A DNA stretch of 64,000 bases from positions 18,118,576-18,182,575 of the forward strand of contig CM049309.1 of assembly GCA_026874595.1 (NCBI GenBank), written 5' to 3'. Positions 36,901 to 47,905 of the stretch are shown here, piece by piece (the stretch's first letter is position 1; each line of letters starts with the position of its first letter). The position numbers and the translations under genes are program-made. Source of the stretch: Sipunculus nudus (Eukaryota; Annelida; Sipuncula; Golfingiida; Sipunculidae). Below the pieces are notes generated by a model. It ran no database searches, was not told the DNA's origin, and worked only from the letters and a program-made list of their open reading frames with translations.

Positions 36901-39900
36901 TCGCCTTGTCAAGATCTACCAGTTCATGCAAATGATATGCAAATTTATTTTGTGAAAAGGTCACTAGAGGTCAAATGGTCACAAACTTTGACCTTTCCCT
37001 ATAATTTCTCTTTTATCAGGTCTAATTTATCGCCAAGACCATATGAAGTTTTTTTTAATTGAAAATTAATTAAAATGAAGGTTTACATGTGCTTTTTAAT
37101 ACTTGGAGTCAAAACGTTTGAAAAGATGTAGTGATTACCCCGCGGTTTGTAAGATATTTCTGCACTTTTACATACTTTTTGTACGTATTGCCGAATGTGC
37201 TGAATAGGAGTAAGGCAAAATCTAACAATGGTACTTTGAAATCTTTCATTGAATCTTTGCAAATGACCACCAAAGATTATATTTGTGTGTTTCTATAAAA
37301 TGAAACATAAATTATGCAAATATTTTCATCGAAGTGTTTGTTGCAGTCAAAAGTAAACAAAGGTTGACCTCACCAACACCATAGCTGTTTGTTACACATA
37401 TTCGTTATGAAGCGTGCCACGAAATTTTAATAATAAAACAAATGTATGTTACTTTCTTTCTTTCAATTAACACATTTCCAGTTAACATTCATCCTAATTT
37501 TTACCAGTTTGTATCTTATTTTATGACAGTAACATATGTTCTTAGATAGTTGTCACTGGTTCATTGATCTCTGTTAACAGCAAATCCCTAATTTAAATTT
37601 GACTAGTAACAGCCAATCTATTATTTGTTGCATAAATACATGTACTCTTATATCACATATATCAATTTCTATTACTAGTAGAGAATATATTAGTTATTAT
37701 AATTCATGTAATAATTGATAATTAATTCTCTGAATAAATAAAGGATCTGTTTTTGTGACACAAATCAATTATATGTCTCCCCTCACTACGAGCCTAACTT
37801 TCCCAAATTTGAGGGAAAAAATGGACCCCTTCAAAAGTTTGGTGTTAACTTAAATCCTGCATTTCTAAAGATTTTACCTTGTATGATGATGATCAAGTTT
37901 ACCAAGTTATGATCTGATCTGAGATTTTATTTTTTATTCTGATTGATTTAACCTTGAAGATTCAGGTCAAGGTCACCAGTTATCGAGCTCAAGAAACTCT
38001 ATTAATAAATAGTGTTTCAAATTTGAGGGAAAATATGTGACACTTCAAAAGGTATCGGATTCACAATTTTTTTTTCATCCAATATAACCTTGATGATGGT
38101 CAAGGTCACCAGATTTTTAACTGGTCCGAGATACAGGGAGAGACATTTCAGAAGTTGAATTTCATAAAAATATATCAAATAATTTCTATTCTTGCTGATT
38201 TGACCTTGAATATCCAGATCAAGGTCACCAGTTATCAAGCTCCTCAAGGGAATTAATTAAAACATTGGTGTTTCAAATTTGAGGGGAAAATATGGGCTAT
38301 TTCTAAAGTTTTCGGGTTCACAAATAATTGTTTTAGCCAATTTACCATGATGTTGAAGGTCAAGGTCACCAGTTTTCGAACTTGTCCGAGATTTTGGCAG
38401 AGACATTTCACAAGTCAAATTCAATGAAAATATATTGGGTGGTTCAAAAGTAATAATGTTCACAAATACTTTCTATTCTGACTGATTTGACCTTGAAGAT
38501 CCAGGTCAAGGTCACCAGGTTTCAATCTCCTTAAGGAACTTGATTTAAACAATAAGCGTTTCAAATATGAGGAAAAAAATATACAATACTTAAAAATTTA
38601 TGGGGGATAATGAAAGATAAGGTCACCGGTTTTCGAACTCTTCCAAGATTTTGGTAGAAACAATTTAAATTTTAAATTTCATGAAAAATTGATGAATCGT
38701 TCCAATGTTATCACGCTAACAAAATATGACACAGACGATGACGATAGTATGATAATTGTGATAATTGATTAAAATTGCAATTTTAGAAATGAAGCGATCT
38801 TTATATTTATGGCCCAGGGAATAAGCTCACAAAAGTGTGACTCCTTGGACAATTAATCTTATTCTGATAGCTGAACGCTCTTAAGAGGGGGTGTGTTACG
38901 GGTTTACATAAAAGCCGACCGAACTGTCTCACTAGTGAAGCTTGCTTTTCTAGCGAAGCGATTGGAACGCCGGGCATGTGCGCCAATGACATGGGTTCGA
39001 ATCCCGGATCGGCCCAGAATTATCCCCTGAAAAATTTGTCTTCGTAACAGTATTCGAGCAACTGCATATTCCATTGAAAAATACAGAAACACTGCCAGTG
39101 GGGTTGCCAGTCAGTCAGACTACCACAGACAGTCAGTAGATAGGCAGAAGGGACAGTCAGATAGACCTACACAAAGCTTCTCAGGCAGTCACTGATATCT
39201 GATTTGATTTTGACTAGCTCTGGTGGCAAACCATTTTTCCAACACCTGGTTATGACTGTAGCTGTTCATCTGTCATGGTCTTTCTGACTCACCTGCTCTC
39301 TAAAGGCCAGCCTGTTTGATATATTTATTATTTATCTGGTGTGTTGTCTCCTAGACGATTAGTTAGCTAGTTCTCTGGAACGATATATACCTGATAGTCA
39401 GATTGATGATTAAAGCTCTGGCTCTTGCATTTATGTATCGTTGAACAAAGGGGACGCCGTCTTGTGGATTACCAGTCTGGTAGTCAGAAAATAACTGACC
39501 ACCTGTCGGCCAGAAACATTGGTATAAAGACAGCTGGACTACCAGAGTGTTAGCTAATTAATCAAACAGACTGAACACCGCTAGAGCTATAGTCATCAAT
39601 CTGACTATCAGGCAAATATCCTCCCAGAGATATAGCTGGTCTGACTGTCGATAGCTGGTCTGACTGTCGTATCTGACTATCTACTGACTATGTGTATTAA
39701 TCTGACTTACTGCCAATCCAAATGGTAGTGTTTCTGTATTTTTATGGACTATGCAGTTGTTCGAATACTAAAAACACAAACTGTCTGTCAGTCAGATATT
39801 TAGTCAGAGAGATAGACATTAAATCAAACAGAAAGTATGATGTACCGCAGGAGAGAGAGTCATTTGATCAGAGTCAAAATGAGAAACAGGTGTACCGGTT

Positions 39901-42900
39901 AGATAGTGAGCTAGCCTGTCAGAGAGTTTTTTCGTTCAAGATGATAGACAATAGACATGACAAGCCAACGAAAAGACTTACAGACAGTCATAAGTTAAAC
40001 CAAATGACTGACAGAGGTCCATATATAAAATAAACTAGACTACCAAAGTCCGCCAAAATGTACGGAGGCAGGCCATTAATGTATAAGTATAAAAGATCGC
40101 TTCATTAATAAAACTGCAATTATCACAATTATTATACTATGACGAACTCAGTAATAAATCCAGGTGAGATATAATATTAATCATATGTAATTAATGAGAG
40201 ATTTAATTATCAATTATAATATGAAATATAATAACATATATTGTATACTAGTGATAGAAATGGATATATGTGATATAAGCGTATTTATCCCCCCCCCCCC
40301 CCCCAATAATATTTTGGCAGTTACTAGTCAAATTAAGGGTTTTGCTGTTAGCAGAGATCAATGAACCAGTGACAAATATCTAAGAACATATAACTGTCAT
40401 GATATATGATACAAACCGGTAAGAATTAGGATAAATGTTAACTGGAAATGTGTTAATTGAAAGATAGAAAAAAATATACATTTGTTTCAATATTAAAATT
40501 TCATGGCACGCTTCATAACGAATATGTGTAACAAACAGCTATGGTGTTGGTGAGGTCAACCTTTGTTTACTTTTGACTCCAACAAACGCTTCGATGCAAA
40601 TATTTGCATGATTTTTGTTTCATTTTATAGAAACACACAAATATAATCTTTTGTGGTCATTTGCAAAGGTTCAATGAAAGATTTCAAAGTACCACTTGTT
40701 AGATTAGCCTTACTCCTATTCGGCACATCCAGCAATACGTACAAAAAGTATCTAAAAGTGCAGAAATATCTTACAAACCGCGGGGTAATCACTACTTCTT
40801 TTCAAACTTTTTGTTTGTGACCTTTTGACCTCTAGTGACCTTTTCACAAAATAAATTTGCATTCCATTTGCATGAACTGGTATATCTTGACAAGGCAAGT
40901 GGTCATTTTAAATATTTTGGTCAAGAGTTGCAAAGTTAGGTTTGTTTGGATTTTCCATACCCCTAGTTATCTGCCTCCAGCTGTAAAAGTAGGCGTTATT
41001 AAAAAGTCCATGGGAGGTATCTTCCATCCCAGTTTTCTTGCTGGCAACATCAATTTTCTGAAATGTTAGACCTAGGGCTACATGAAAATACCCATTAAAG
41101 TAAATCACAAGGGGGTGCACTATGACCCCCACTAGCCCATGGCCTATGTTAATTGAAAGAAAGAAAGTAACATACATTTGTTTTAATATTAAAATTTCGT
41201 GGCACGCTTCATAACGAATATGTGTAACAAACAGCTATGGTGTTGGTGAGGTCAACCTTTGTTTACTTTTGACTGCAACATACGCTTCAATGAAAATATT
41301 TGCATAATTTATGTTTCATTTTATAGAAACACACAAATATAATCTTTGGTGGTCATTTGCAAAGATTCAATGAACGATTTCAAAGTACCCTTGTTAGATT
41401 TTGCCTTACTCCTATTCGGCACATTCGGCAATATGTACAAAAAGTATGTAATAGTGCAGAAATATCTTACAAACCGTGGGGTAATCACTACTTCTTTTCA
41501 AACATTTTGACTCCAAGTATTAAAAAGCACATGTAAACCTTCATTTTAATTAATTTTCAATTAAAAAAAAAACTTCATATGGTCTTGGCAAAAATTAGAC
41601 CTGATAATACGAGAAATTATAGGTAAAGGTCAAAGTTTGTGACCTTTTGACCTCTAGTGACCTTTTCACAAAATAAATTTGCATATCATTTGCATGTACT
41701 GGTAGATCTTGACAAGGCGAACATTTTAATTGGTCATTTGAAATATTTTGGTCAAAAGTTACAAAGTTAGGGTTGTTTGGATTTTCCATACCCCTAATTA
41801 TCTGCCTCCAGCTGTAAAAGTAGGCGTTATTAAAAAGTCCATGGGAGGCATCTTCCATCCCAGTTTTTTTGCTGGCAACATCAATTTTCTGAATTGTTAG
41901 ACCTAGGGCTACATGAAAATACCTATTAAAGTAAATCACAAGGGGGGTGCACTATGACCCCCACTAGCCCATGGCCTAATATATGTTCCCTAAATGCCAT
42001 CTGCTCATTCAGATCTCATTTTCCCACAAAACATCTCTTAAGTACCTCCAACAGCAGGTGCTGGTACACTGCTACTAGGCCAACAGACAAATAAACTGTG
42101 GACATGCGACTACTTTTGTTAAGATAGAAAGAGACCACTCAAATTTACCCACTAATGAACTTTACACAACCTTAAAATTCATTTAATGAATAATCACGAG
42201 CAGCAGGGTTGTGAGCATCCAATCAGGTTACTGTTAGCATTGTAAACAGTCAATGATCTGAAAATCACAAAATTTGCATAATTTGGGCTACTCAAGATGA
42301 CATCACAGACTAGCTGGTCCTGTCTTTAGTTATGAACAGGGACACTTCATGGATATATCCTTCCTTAAAAATATATCCTTTCATAAAATCTAACAAAAAA
42401 TTGCCAGTTTATTCAGCAAAAGAGCTGGTACGGCCATGTTTTGTAAACAAATTGTTTTGGGGCTCTTTTGCAAAATTAACTCAAGGGACAAGGGTGAGGA
42501 GAAGAATTAATATAGGGCTGTGCCATGTTTTCTTATCCTTTTTCTATTTTGCAATTAAATATTGTTTAAACCAATTAGGTCAAGGGACAGAGCATAAGAG
42601 CTCTGGCGGTTGAGTGAACCGAGACCAGAAGAGATACCAAGACCAGGGATGATGAACTGAGACTGGGACCTCCAGGACTAAGACTGTCAGAGACCTGCAG
42701 ACATTGGTGGTGAGACCAGTTTCAGCACAGTTATAATAAGATACACCTGTGCTAAACAATCATGATAGTTGTATTCTTACTGACCTTGACACTGTCTATG
42801 TGAGCTTTGATCACTCCAGAGTCTTTCAAGTCAAGAACATGTACGTAAGCTAGCTGAGGTGTGCCTGGAGGGAACGCCAGATCTCGTACTCGCTGTAACA

Positions 42901-44873
42901 CCCTCTGATTCCTCTCCCTCCATTTCTTCTTTTCTGTCTCTCTGTATCCATGTATAGCCTGTATCATAAAAAAAATACCACTGCAACATTGTATATAGGT
43001 TTGGAAAGAAAAATCCAATATCTGAGATTATCATTATTATGAGGCTGAGCTGACAGCTTTGGTAATCATATTGTTAACGATCTGTTACTGGATCATATCA
43101 TGATACATGTTTTGTTTTGGTAAACAAATGTGAGCTTTTAGAATTATTACCTGCAGATCATGGCATCACCAAGGTTTCTGTGTTTTCAGAAATCATTTAT
43201 TTTCAAGAATTACATCCACTTTAATGAATCACATTAAACATATATAGAAGTAATCATCATAATTTAAGAAAGTATATAAATATTAGTATGTTGAAAATGA
43301 CAGTTTGAAAAAACTAACAGAATCAACAATAACTGCTTCATGAGCTAGAACTCATACCAGAATTCAGACACTGAATACCTGTAATCCTAGTTGTATTGAC
43401 TCTGACTTGGTTGTTGGTGACTTGGCCTTGGAGGGCTGTGACTCGGGCCTCCCAGGGCCATGACTGATCGATTACACCACCTAATGAAAGGGGTAACAGT
43501 CACCCCATCTATACCCAATGTACCATACACCTGAACTTTCCTTAGTATTGGCTCAAAATATATTTCACTTCAAAAACATGAATCCAATTTAGTCCAAACA
43601 GTGATATGGCTATATATATTTGCTGTTAACATTTATAATGGAAGATTGGAAACGGGATAGGCATGTATATAAGGAAAAAAATATTTCCAAATTTCCAGTG
43701 GAAGAATTCTAGCTCATCCAATGTGCCACTAAAATACTAAACAAATTTCCTCCGACCAAAAATGCTCTGCATGACTTAATTCTGAACAGTTATTCATACT
43801 TTATATTTTCTTTGAGCTGCTTGTTTACCCCCAGTCCTGCATTCTGTAAAAAAGAGAAAATTCAGGGATCTGATTAAAGATACAGCTTCCTTGGCTTCCT
43901 TGATTTAATATATTATGAGGGAGCTTTGCGGAAATGTCCCTCATAAAGTTATTTATGGTAATACTGCACTTGTTCCTCAGAGCCACCTGGTGTTTGTTCA
44001 GTGAAACAGCACTCGGTAGGAAATGTTTGTTTTATAATTCCTGTTTGTGTCAACAACAAAAATGGACATGATAGCTGTTTATTTTCACAACTTTTCATAA
44101 ACTGTCATAAATTAAACACCATCCATTCAAATATTGCCCTTTGAATCAATTTTGTTTATTTTACATAAAAAAATCTTAATTCAAAAGAAATCAATGTAAT
44201 AATAAATGGTACCATACAAGTGTATTCCTATATATGACTGGACTGTTAAAAATACAGTATCCAAAAGTGGGATTATTACCTGAATGATTAATTATTATTG
44301 TTATTATTTTTATTAAACAATGGTTTGTAGACCCTCATAAAGTTTATCAAAGTATTCCTTAATTAAATTAACTGTGATAATTAGAATTAATTAACGCCTT
44401 ACATCGTCCCAGTGAGACTCTTCATATATCATTCGCTTCAAGTGTGGCTCAACTTCTTGAAATAAGGAGTCTTCCTCCTCGGGGGTAATGAAATCTTCAT
44501 AAATCAAAAAGTCTTTGGACAATATCTCAAACGTTTCATCGTCCGTGGCCTCGAGATAATTTGCCGCATCGTTCACTTCGTTCGGGGCGGCACCACCGAA
44601 GTGTCGTCTGGGCGCCTGGAATCCACTTTTTTTACAGAGCTTTATTATCCCAAGTTTGTTTTCAGATGAACCACAAGTGCATGCTTTTATGCCACCTTTA
44701 TTTAGTGAAGATTGACTTGGCGAGTTGAAATTTGTGGTGTTACTGCTCCGCAATGTCACAAAGGTTCTGGTCCCCTTTGACAAGTTTGACAGGAACTGTC
44801 CTTGCGAAGCGCCGATTACGTAGGAACGGAAAGGAACAGAAACTCGCCTGGGAAATATCATTTTACAGTTCAT
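33831..44873 (-). CDS. ALKBH7: ALKBH7, mitochondrial Fe(II)/2-oxoglutarate-dependent dioxygenase, complete
   Basis: Four exons (44403-44873, 42785-42958, 35209-35333, 33831-33954) join in phase into 297 codons and TGA. In vertebrates ALKBH7 is a mitochondrial AlkB-family protein implicated in alkylation-induced regulated necrosis and mitochondrial RNA demethylation. Visible here are the iron ligands H210-x-D212 in the AHIDSVK motif and H266 in YEYTHEVL, and the R286-x5-R292 pair (RRISVICR) expected to hold 2-oxoglutarate. HWDD, IHGYRETE, VHVLDL and TIAGLSLLSPSVMRL are family hallmarks. The N-terminal ~100 residues are Arg/Ser-rich, poor in acidic residues, and look like a mitochondrial presequence, longer than in human ALKBH7 (221 aa). 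All key residues are intact, so the protein should be active. Intron 2 (7.4 kb) is full of mobile DNA. Confidence 0.95.
33955..35208 (-). other. ALKBH7 intron 3
   Basis: AT-rich intron. I see no gene or mobile element in it. A weak direct repeat ACAAAAAGGAATGAAATAAT lies near 33968-34012. Confidence 0.7.
35209..35333 (-). CDS. ALKBH7: ALKBH7 exon 3
   Basis: The acceptor is TTTTATTTCAG and the donor GTTTGT. It starts in phase 0 and leaves two bases. It encodes FCGHTIAGLSLLSPSVMRLV and on to RSLYIMR, the conserved beta-strand region. Confidence 0.94.
36645..37740 (+). repeat. Foldback left arm (one direct copy)
   Basis: Matches the reverse complement of 40190-41144 and 41150-41976 at high similarity. 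It contains a 126-codon open frame also partly open in the inverted copies (41595-41939 and 40908-41177 on the minus strand), but with no known protein similarity. Confidence 0.75.
37950..38640. repeat. Tandem array with TCAAGGTCA 9-mers
   Basis: About six half-units spaced 120-145 bp, each with AGGTCAAGGTCACCAG or a close variant (9-mer at 37967, 38100, 38219, 38360, 38506, degenerate at about 38620). They alternate with TGATTTGACCTTGAAGATCC text, giving a bipartite unit of about 265 bp. Confidence 0.75.
38744..40140. mobile_element. Inner foldback element, 1.4 kb, GACG duplication
   Basis: Ends ATAGTATGATAATTGTGATA (38744) and the inverted equivalent ending at 40140, both flanked by GACG. 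Inverted similarity continues inward: AATACAGAAACACT near 39080 pairs with its complement near 39730, and AGTCAGTAGATAG-CAG near 39130 with its complement near 39670. Almost the whole element is therefore a degenerate palindrome centred near 39420. Confidence 0.65.
38944..39014 (+). repeat. tRNA-like segment with A and B boxes (SINE head)
   Basis: An A-box-like TAGCGAAGCGATTGG at 38951 and a perfect B-box GGTTCGAATCC at 38994 are 43 bases apart, as in a tRNA. The acceptor stem does not pair and the T stem pairs only partly, so it is not a functional tRNA. Confidence 0.55.
40190..41144 (-). repeat. Foldback right arm copy 1
   Basis: Reverse complement of the 36645-37740 arm with a deletion of about 110 bp near 40817 and a 16-base poly(C) tract at about 40290. 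Confidence 0.72.
41150..41976 (-). repeat. Foldback right arm copy 2 (inner part missing)
   Basis: A second inverted copy that starts abruptly inside the arm (TTAATTGAAAGAAAGAAAG) directly after the end of copy 1. It retains the segment deleted from copy 1. Confidence 0.72.
42450..42610. repeat. Dispersed repeat related to 17880-17950
   Basis: GGGGCTC-TTTGCA-AATTA, then AGGTCAAGGGACAGAGCATAAG and GGTT at similar order to 17880-17950 (AGGTCAAAGGGGCGGAGCAT). The family is unknown. Confidence 0.5.
42785..42958 (-). CDS. ALKBH7: ALKBH7 exon 2 (iron ligands HxD)
   Basis: 58 codons, phase 0 at both ends, with acceptor ATGATACAG and donor GTCAGT. It encodes AIHGYRETEK through to GVIKAHIDSVK, including the HxD iron-binding pair. 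Confidence 0.95.
44403..44873 (-). CDS. ALKBH7: ALKBH7 exon 1 (start codon, presequence)
   Basis: 157 codons from ATG at 44873 to HWDD, then a GTAAGG donor, phase 0. The start MNCKMIFPRRVSVPFRSYV gives an amphipathic basic leader. A second ATG four codons on (44861) would give nearly the same protein. The region around residues 60-100 is poorly conserved; DFLIYEDFITPEEEDSLFQE starts the conserved part. Confidence 0.93.
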
Positions 44874-45060
44874 TCTTCAGTCGGAGCTTCATAAAATAAA
44901 TTACACAGGACTAGATTATCAGTTGTTGACAGGAAGAGAGTTATAGTTATTCAGATTTAAACAGATTTTTCTCCAGCGTTTCCCTCGCTTCGTTCACCCC
45001 CTGGGCGCAGCCATGTTCTCGTGTTTACGGTGTTGTGAAAATTAATGTTTGTGCATTATG
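44874..45060 (-). promoter_or_regulatory. ALKBH7: ALKBH7 upstream region (probable core promoter)
   Basis: A locally CpG-richer stretch directly upstream of the start codon, with a YY1-like GCCATGTT at 45010-45017 and GCGTTTCCCTCGCTTCG text. There is no TATA box at a clear position. The first exon's 5' UTR is unknown. Confidence 0.45.
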
Positions 45061-45244
45061 AGAGGTTTGTCTCATTGCGCATGCTTGTTAGGAAAATAAA
45101 CATTTATTACTTTGGATTTTTATGAGAAATAATGTATAATTGTCTTGAATATTGGTAGATTATGTTTCACTGTGTGTGTGTGGGGGGGGGGGGAGGAGGG
45201 GTTATTATATAAAACCAAATCTAACCCAGGCTGAGTGTTTCTTC

Positions 45245-45345
45245 CTCACTTGTGCACCAGGTATTCGAGTACTTTAAAACCCCGACCAGGGCACCTGCAC
45301 TAATTATAAGTACGGCGCGCTAACCGATTGTGCCACTGGAAAAAA
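45245..45345 (-). repeat. tRNA-derived SINE remnant
   Basis: On the minus strand a tRNA 5' part reads TGGCACAATCGGTTAGCGCG (45316-45335), a good A-box, followed 60 bases later by B-box-like GTACTCGAATACC (45260-45272). The spacing is too long for a tRNA gene. Confidence 0.5.
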
Positions 45346-45404
45346 ACCCCAACCCAACTATATTAAAATAACTTCAAAACTTAAAATAATCCCCCTCCCC
45401 ACAT

Positions 45405-45490
45405 GTTAAAAAGCCCCCCCCCCCCACACACACACACACAGACACATGCTATAGGCCTAACCCCCCCCCCCCCCACACACACACACACAA
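45405..45490. repeat. Two poly(C)-(CA)n tracts
   Basis: Two C runs of about 13-14, each followed by CACACACA, in a duplicated context. Similar C runs lie at about 45739, 48021, 48425 and 48835. Confidence 0.85.
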
Positions 45491-45598
45491 CACTGAAAAA
45501 TATACAACCTTTGCAATTTAAAATAAAAGAACCAAGGACAAAGTGCCCTGGACACTATCTATTGTCCAAGGTTCAAAATAAAAATAAACTAGAATACG

Positions 45599-47905
45599 GG
45601 TAGTCGACAAGCGACTACGTGTATCCGCCTAAATCAGAGTGGAACGGGTGAAGTGAGGTATGGATTGAGTGGCAAGGGGAAATAGAGTGTTGCATATTAG
45701 TATGGATATGTCTGCAGCCAAATTGTGTATGTAGGTTGCCCCCCCCCCCCCCCCCCACCACAAATTCCAGAAAGCCGTCCAAGTTGTATACATATGCAAA
45801 ATTTAAGGCAGATAAGTCAAACCACTACATGTATATGAGTGATTTTAGCCCGTGGCAGACAAACAGATGGACGCTGAGCAAAAATGGTTGCAGGTGACGC
45901 CACCAGTTTTGCGTATGACAAAGAGCTATGTGAGAGAACTATACACATGCAAAACTTTGGCCCAATCGGTCAAACGGTTCCCAAGATATGAGCTTGGATG
46001 TCTGCTGCATAAACTAGAATGCAGATGGCGCCACCTGTCATAAAATCAAAAGAGCTGTCGGGGATGTATAAACCTACACAATTTTAGGCAGATATGTCAA
46101 ACCACTGCCGAGATATGAGTGATTTTATCCCATGGCAGACAAACAGACAGGAGCTGTGCAAAAATGGCTGCAGGTGGCGCCACCAATTGCATATGATAAA
46201 GAGCTATGTGAGATCTATACACATGCAAAATTTTGGCCCAATCGGTCAAACGGTTCCTGAGATATGAGCTTGGATGTCTGCAGCGTTAACGTGAATGTAG
46301 GTGGCGCCACCTGTCATAAAATCAGAAAAGCTATCCAGGATGTGTACGCATGCCGAATTTCAGGTGAATTAGTCAAGTCACTGCAGAGATATGAGTGATT
46401 TTAACCCAAGGCAGACGAACAGATGGACACTGTGCAAACATGGTTGCAGGTGGCGCCACCATTTTTTGTGTATGTTATAAAGCTCTCTAAGGGCTACATT
46501 TGTGCAAAAAAATTTTCCTGATCGATCAAACGGTTCCCGAGATATGAGCTTGGATGTCTGCAGCGTAAACGTGAAAGTAGGTGGCGCCACCTGTCATAAA
46601 ATCAGAAAAGCTATCCAGGATGTATACGCATGCCGAATTTCAGGTGAATTAGTCAAGTCACTGCAGAGATATGAGTGATTTTAACCCAAGGCAGACGAAC
46701 AGATGGACACTGCAAACATGGTTGCAGGTGGCGCCACCATTTTTTGTGTATGTAATAAAGCTCTCCAAGGGCTACATTTGTGCAAAAAACTTTTCCTGAT
46801 CGATCAAACGGTTCCCGAGATATGAGCTTGGATGTCTGCAGCGTAAACGTGAAAGTAGGTGGCGCCACCTGTCATAAAATCAGAAAAGCTATCAAGGATG
46901 TATACGCATGCCGAATTTCAGGTGAATTAGTCAAGTCACTGCAGAGATATGAGTGATTTTAACCCAAGGCAGACGAGCAGATGGACACTGTGCAAACATG
47001 GTTGCAGGTGACGCCACCATTTTTTGTGTATGTTATAAAGCTCTCCAAGGGCTACATTTGTGCAAAACAAATTTCCTGATCGGTCAAACGGTTCCCCAGA
47101 TATGAGCTTGGATGTCTGCAGCGTAAACGTGAATGTAGGTGGCGCCACCTGTCATAAAATCAGAAAAGCTATCCAGGATGTATACGCATGCCGAATTTCA
47201 GGTGAATTAGTCAAGTCACTGCAGAGATATGAGTGATTTTAACCCAAGGCAGACGAACAGATGGACACTGTGCAAACATGGTTGCAGGTGACACCACCAT
47301 TTTTTTGTGTATTTAATAAAGCTCTCCAAGGGCTACATTTGTGCAAAAAAAATTTCTGATCGGTCAAACGGTTTCCGAGATATGAGCTTGGATGTCTGCA
47401 GCGTAAACGTGAATGTAGGTGGCGCCACCTGTCATAAAATCAGAAAAGCTATCCAGGATGTATACGCATGCCGAATTTCAGGTGAATTAGTCAAGTCACT
47501 GCAGAGATATGAGTGATTTTAACCCAAGGCAGACGAACAGATGGACACTGTGCAAACATGGTTGCAGGTGGCGCCACCATTTTTTGTGTATGTTATAAAG
47601 CTCTCCAAGGGCTCCATTTGTGCAAAAAACTTTTCCTGATCGGTCAAATGGTTCCGGAGATATGTGGGTTTATGTGTGGAAACAGACGCACAAACGGACG
47701 CAGAGCGCAGAGGAAAGGTCAGAGGTCAAAACAAAATCGGGGCGCAGCAGCTCACATGTGACCCGAACATAATCCCGGGTTTCGTAAAATTCCGTCCAGC
47801 GGTTACGGAGGAGTTCTCCGGACACCTACGCGGCGGCGGCGGCGGCGGCGGCGTGCAGCTGAAAACATAGTATCCGCAAAACTCTGTTTTGGCGGATACA
47901 ATTAG
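45599..47905. mobile_element. Tandem-core HINE/pearl-like element D (~280-bp units, about seven)
   Basis: Left end: perfect hairpin GTAGTCG/CGACTAC, then GTATCCGCC (45621). Right end: inverted GGCGGATAC (47891-47899), with AGAGT/ACTCT also inverted inside. The core has about seven ~280-bp units anchored by GATATGAGCTTGGATGTCTG near 45987, 46260, 46540, 46818, 47098 and 47380. Middle units are nearly identical. A GGC-repeat lies near 47830. It appears to have inserted into the repeat family continuing at 47906, whose copy is split between 45330-45598 and 47906 onward. No coding capacity; minus-strand open frames per unit are by-products. Confidence 0.8.

Larger units (their letters stand above)
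36645..41976. mobile_element. Large nested foldback structure in ALKBH7 intron 2
   Basis: The outer left end GGCCATGGGCTAGTGGGGGT (36645) is matched in inverted orientation at 41144 and again at 41976. The left arm (36645-about 37740) pairs with 40190-41144 and partly with 41150-41976. The second right copy keeps a ~110-bp piece that the first has lost, so it is a separate insertion or a duplication. Between the arms lie a tandem array (37950-38640) and the inner palindrome. No transposase frame is recognisable. Target duplication is not clear (TATA-like flanks). Confidence 0.7.

Noticed and set aside
38951-39004. tRNA gene
   Set aside because: Box spacing is right but the acceptor stem does not pair and the T stem pairs only partly. 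Treated as a SINE head.
39722-40033. 103-codon plus-strand frame
   Set aside because: Falls in the arm of the inner foldback; no similarity and composition follows the CTGTC/GACAG repeats.
46378-47516. Series of similar 66-71 codon frames on both strands
   Set aside because: They recur with the 280-bp units of element D and are by-products of the repeat.
45890-47580. CRISPR array
   Set aside because: Units are ~280 bp, contiguous, without unique spacers, in an animal genome.
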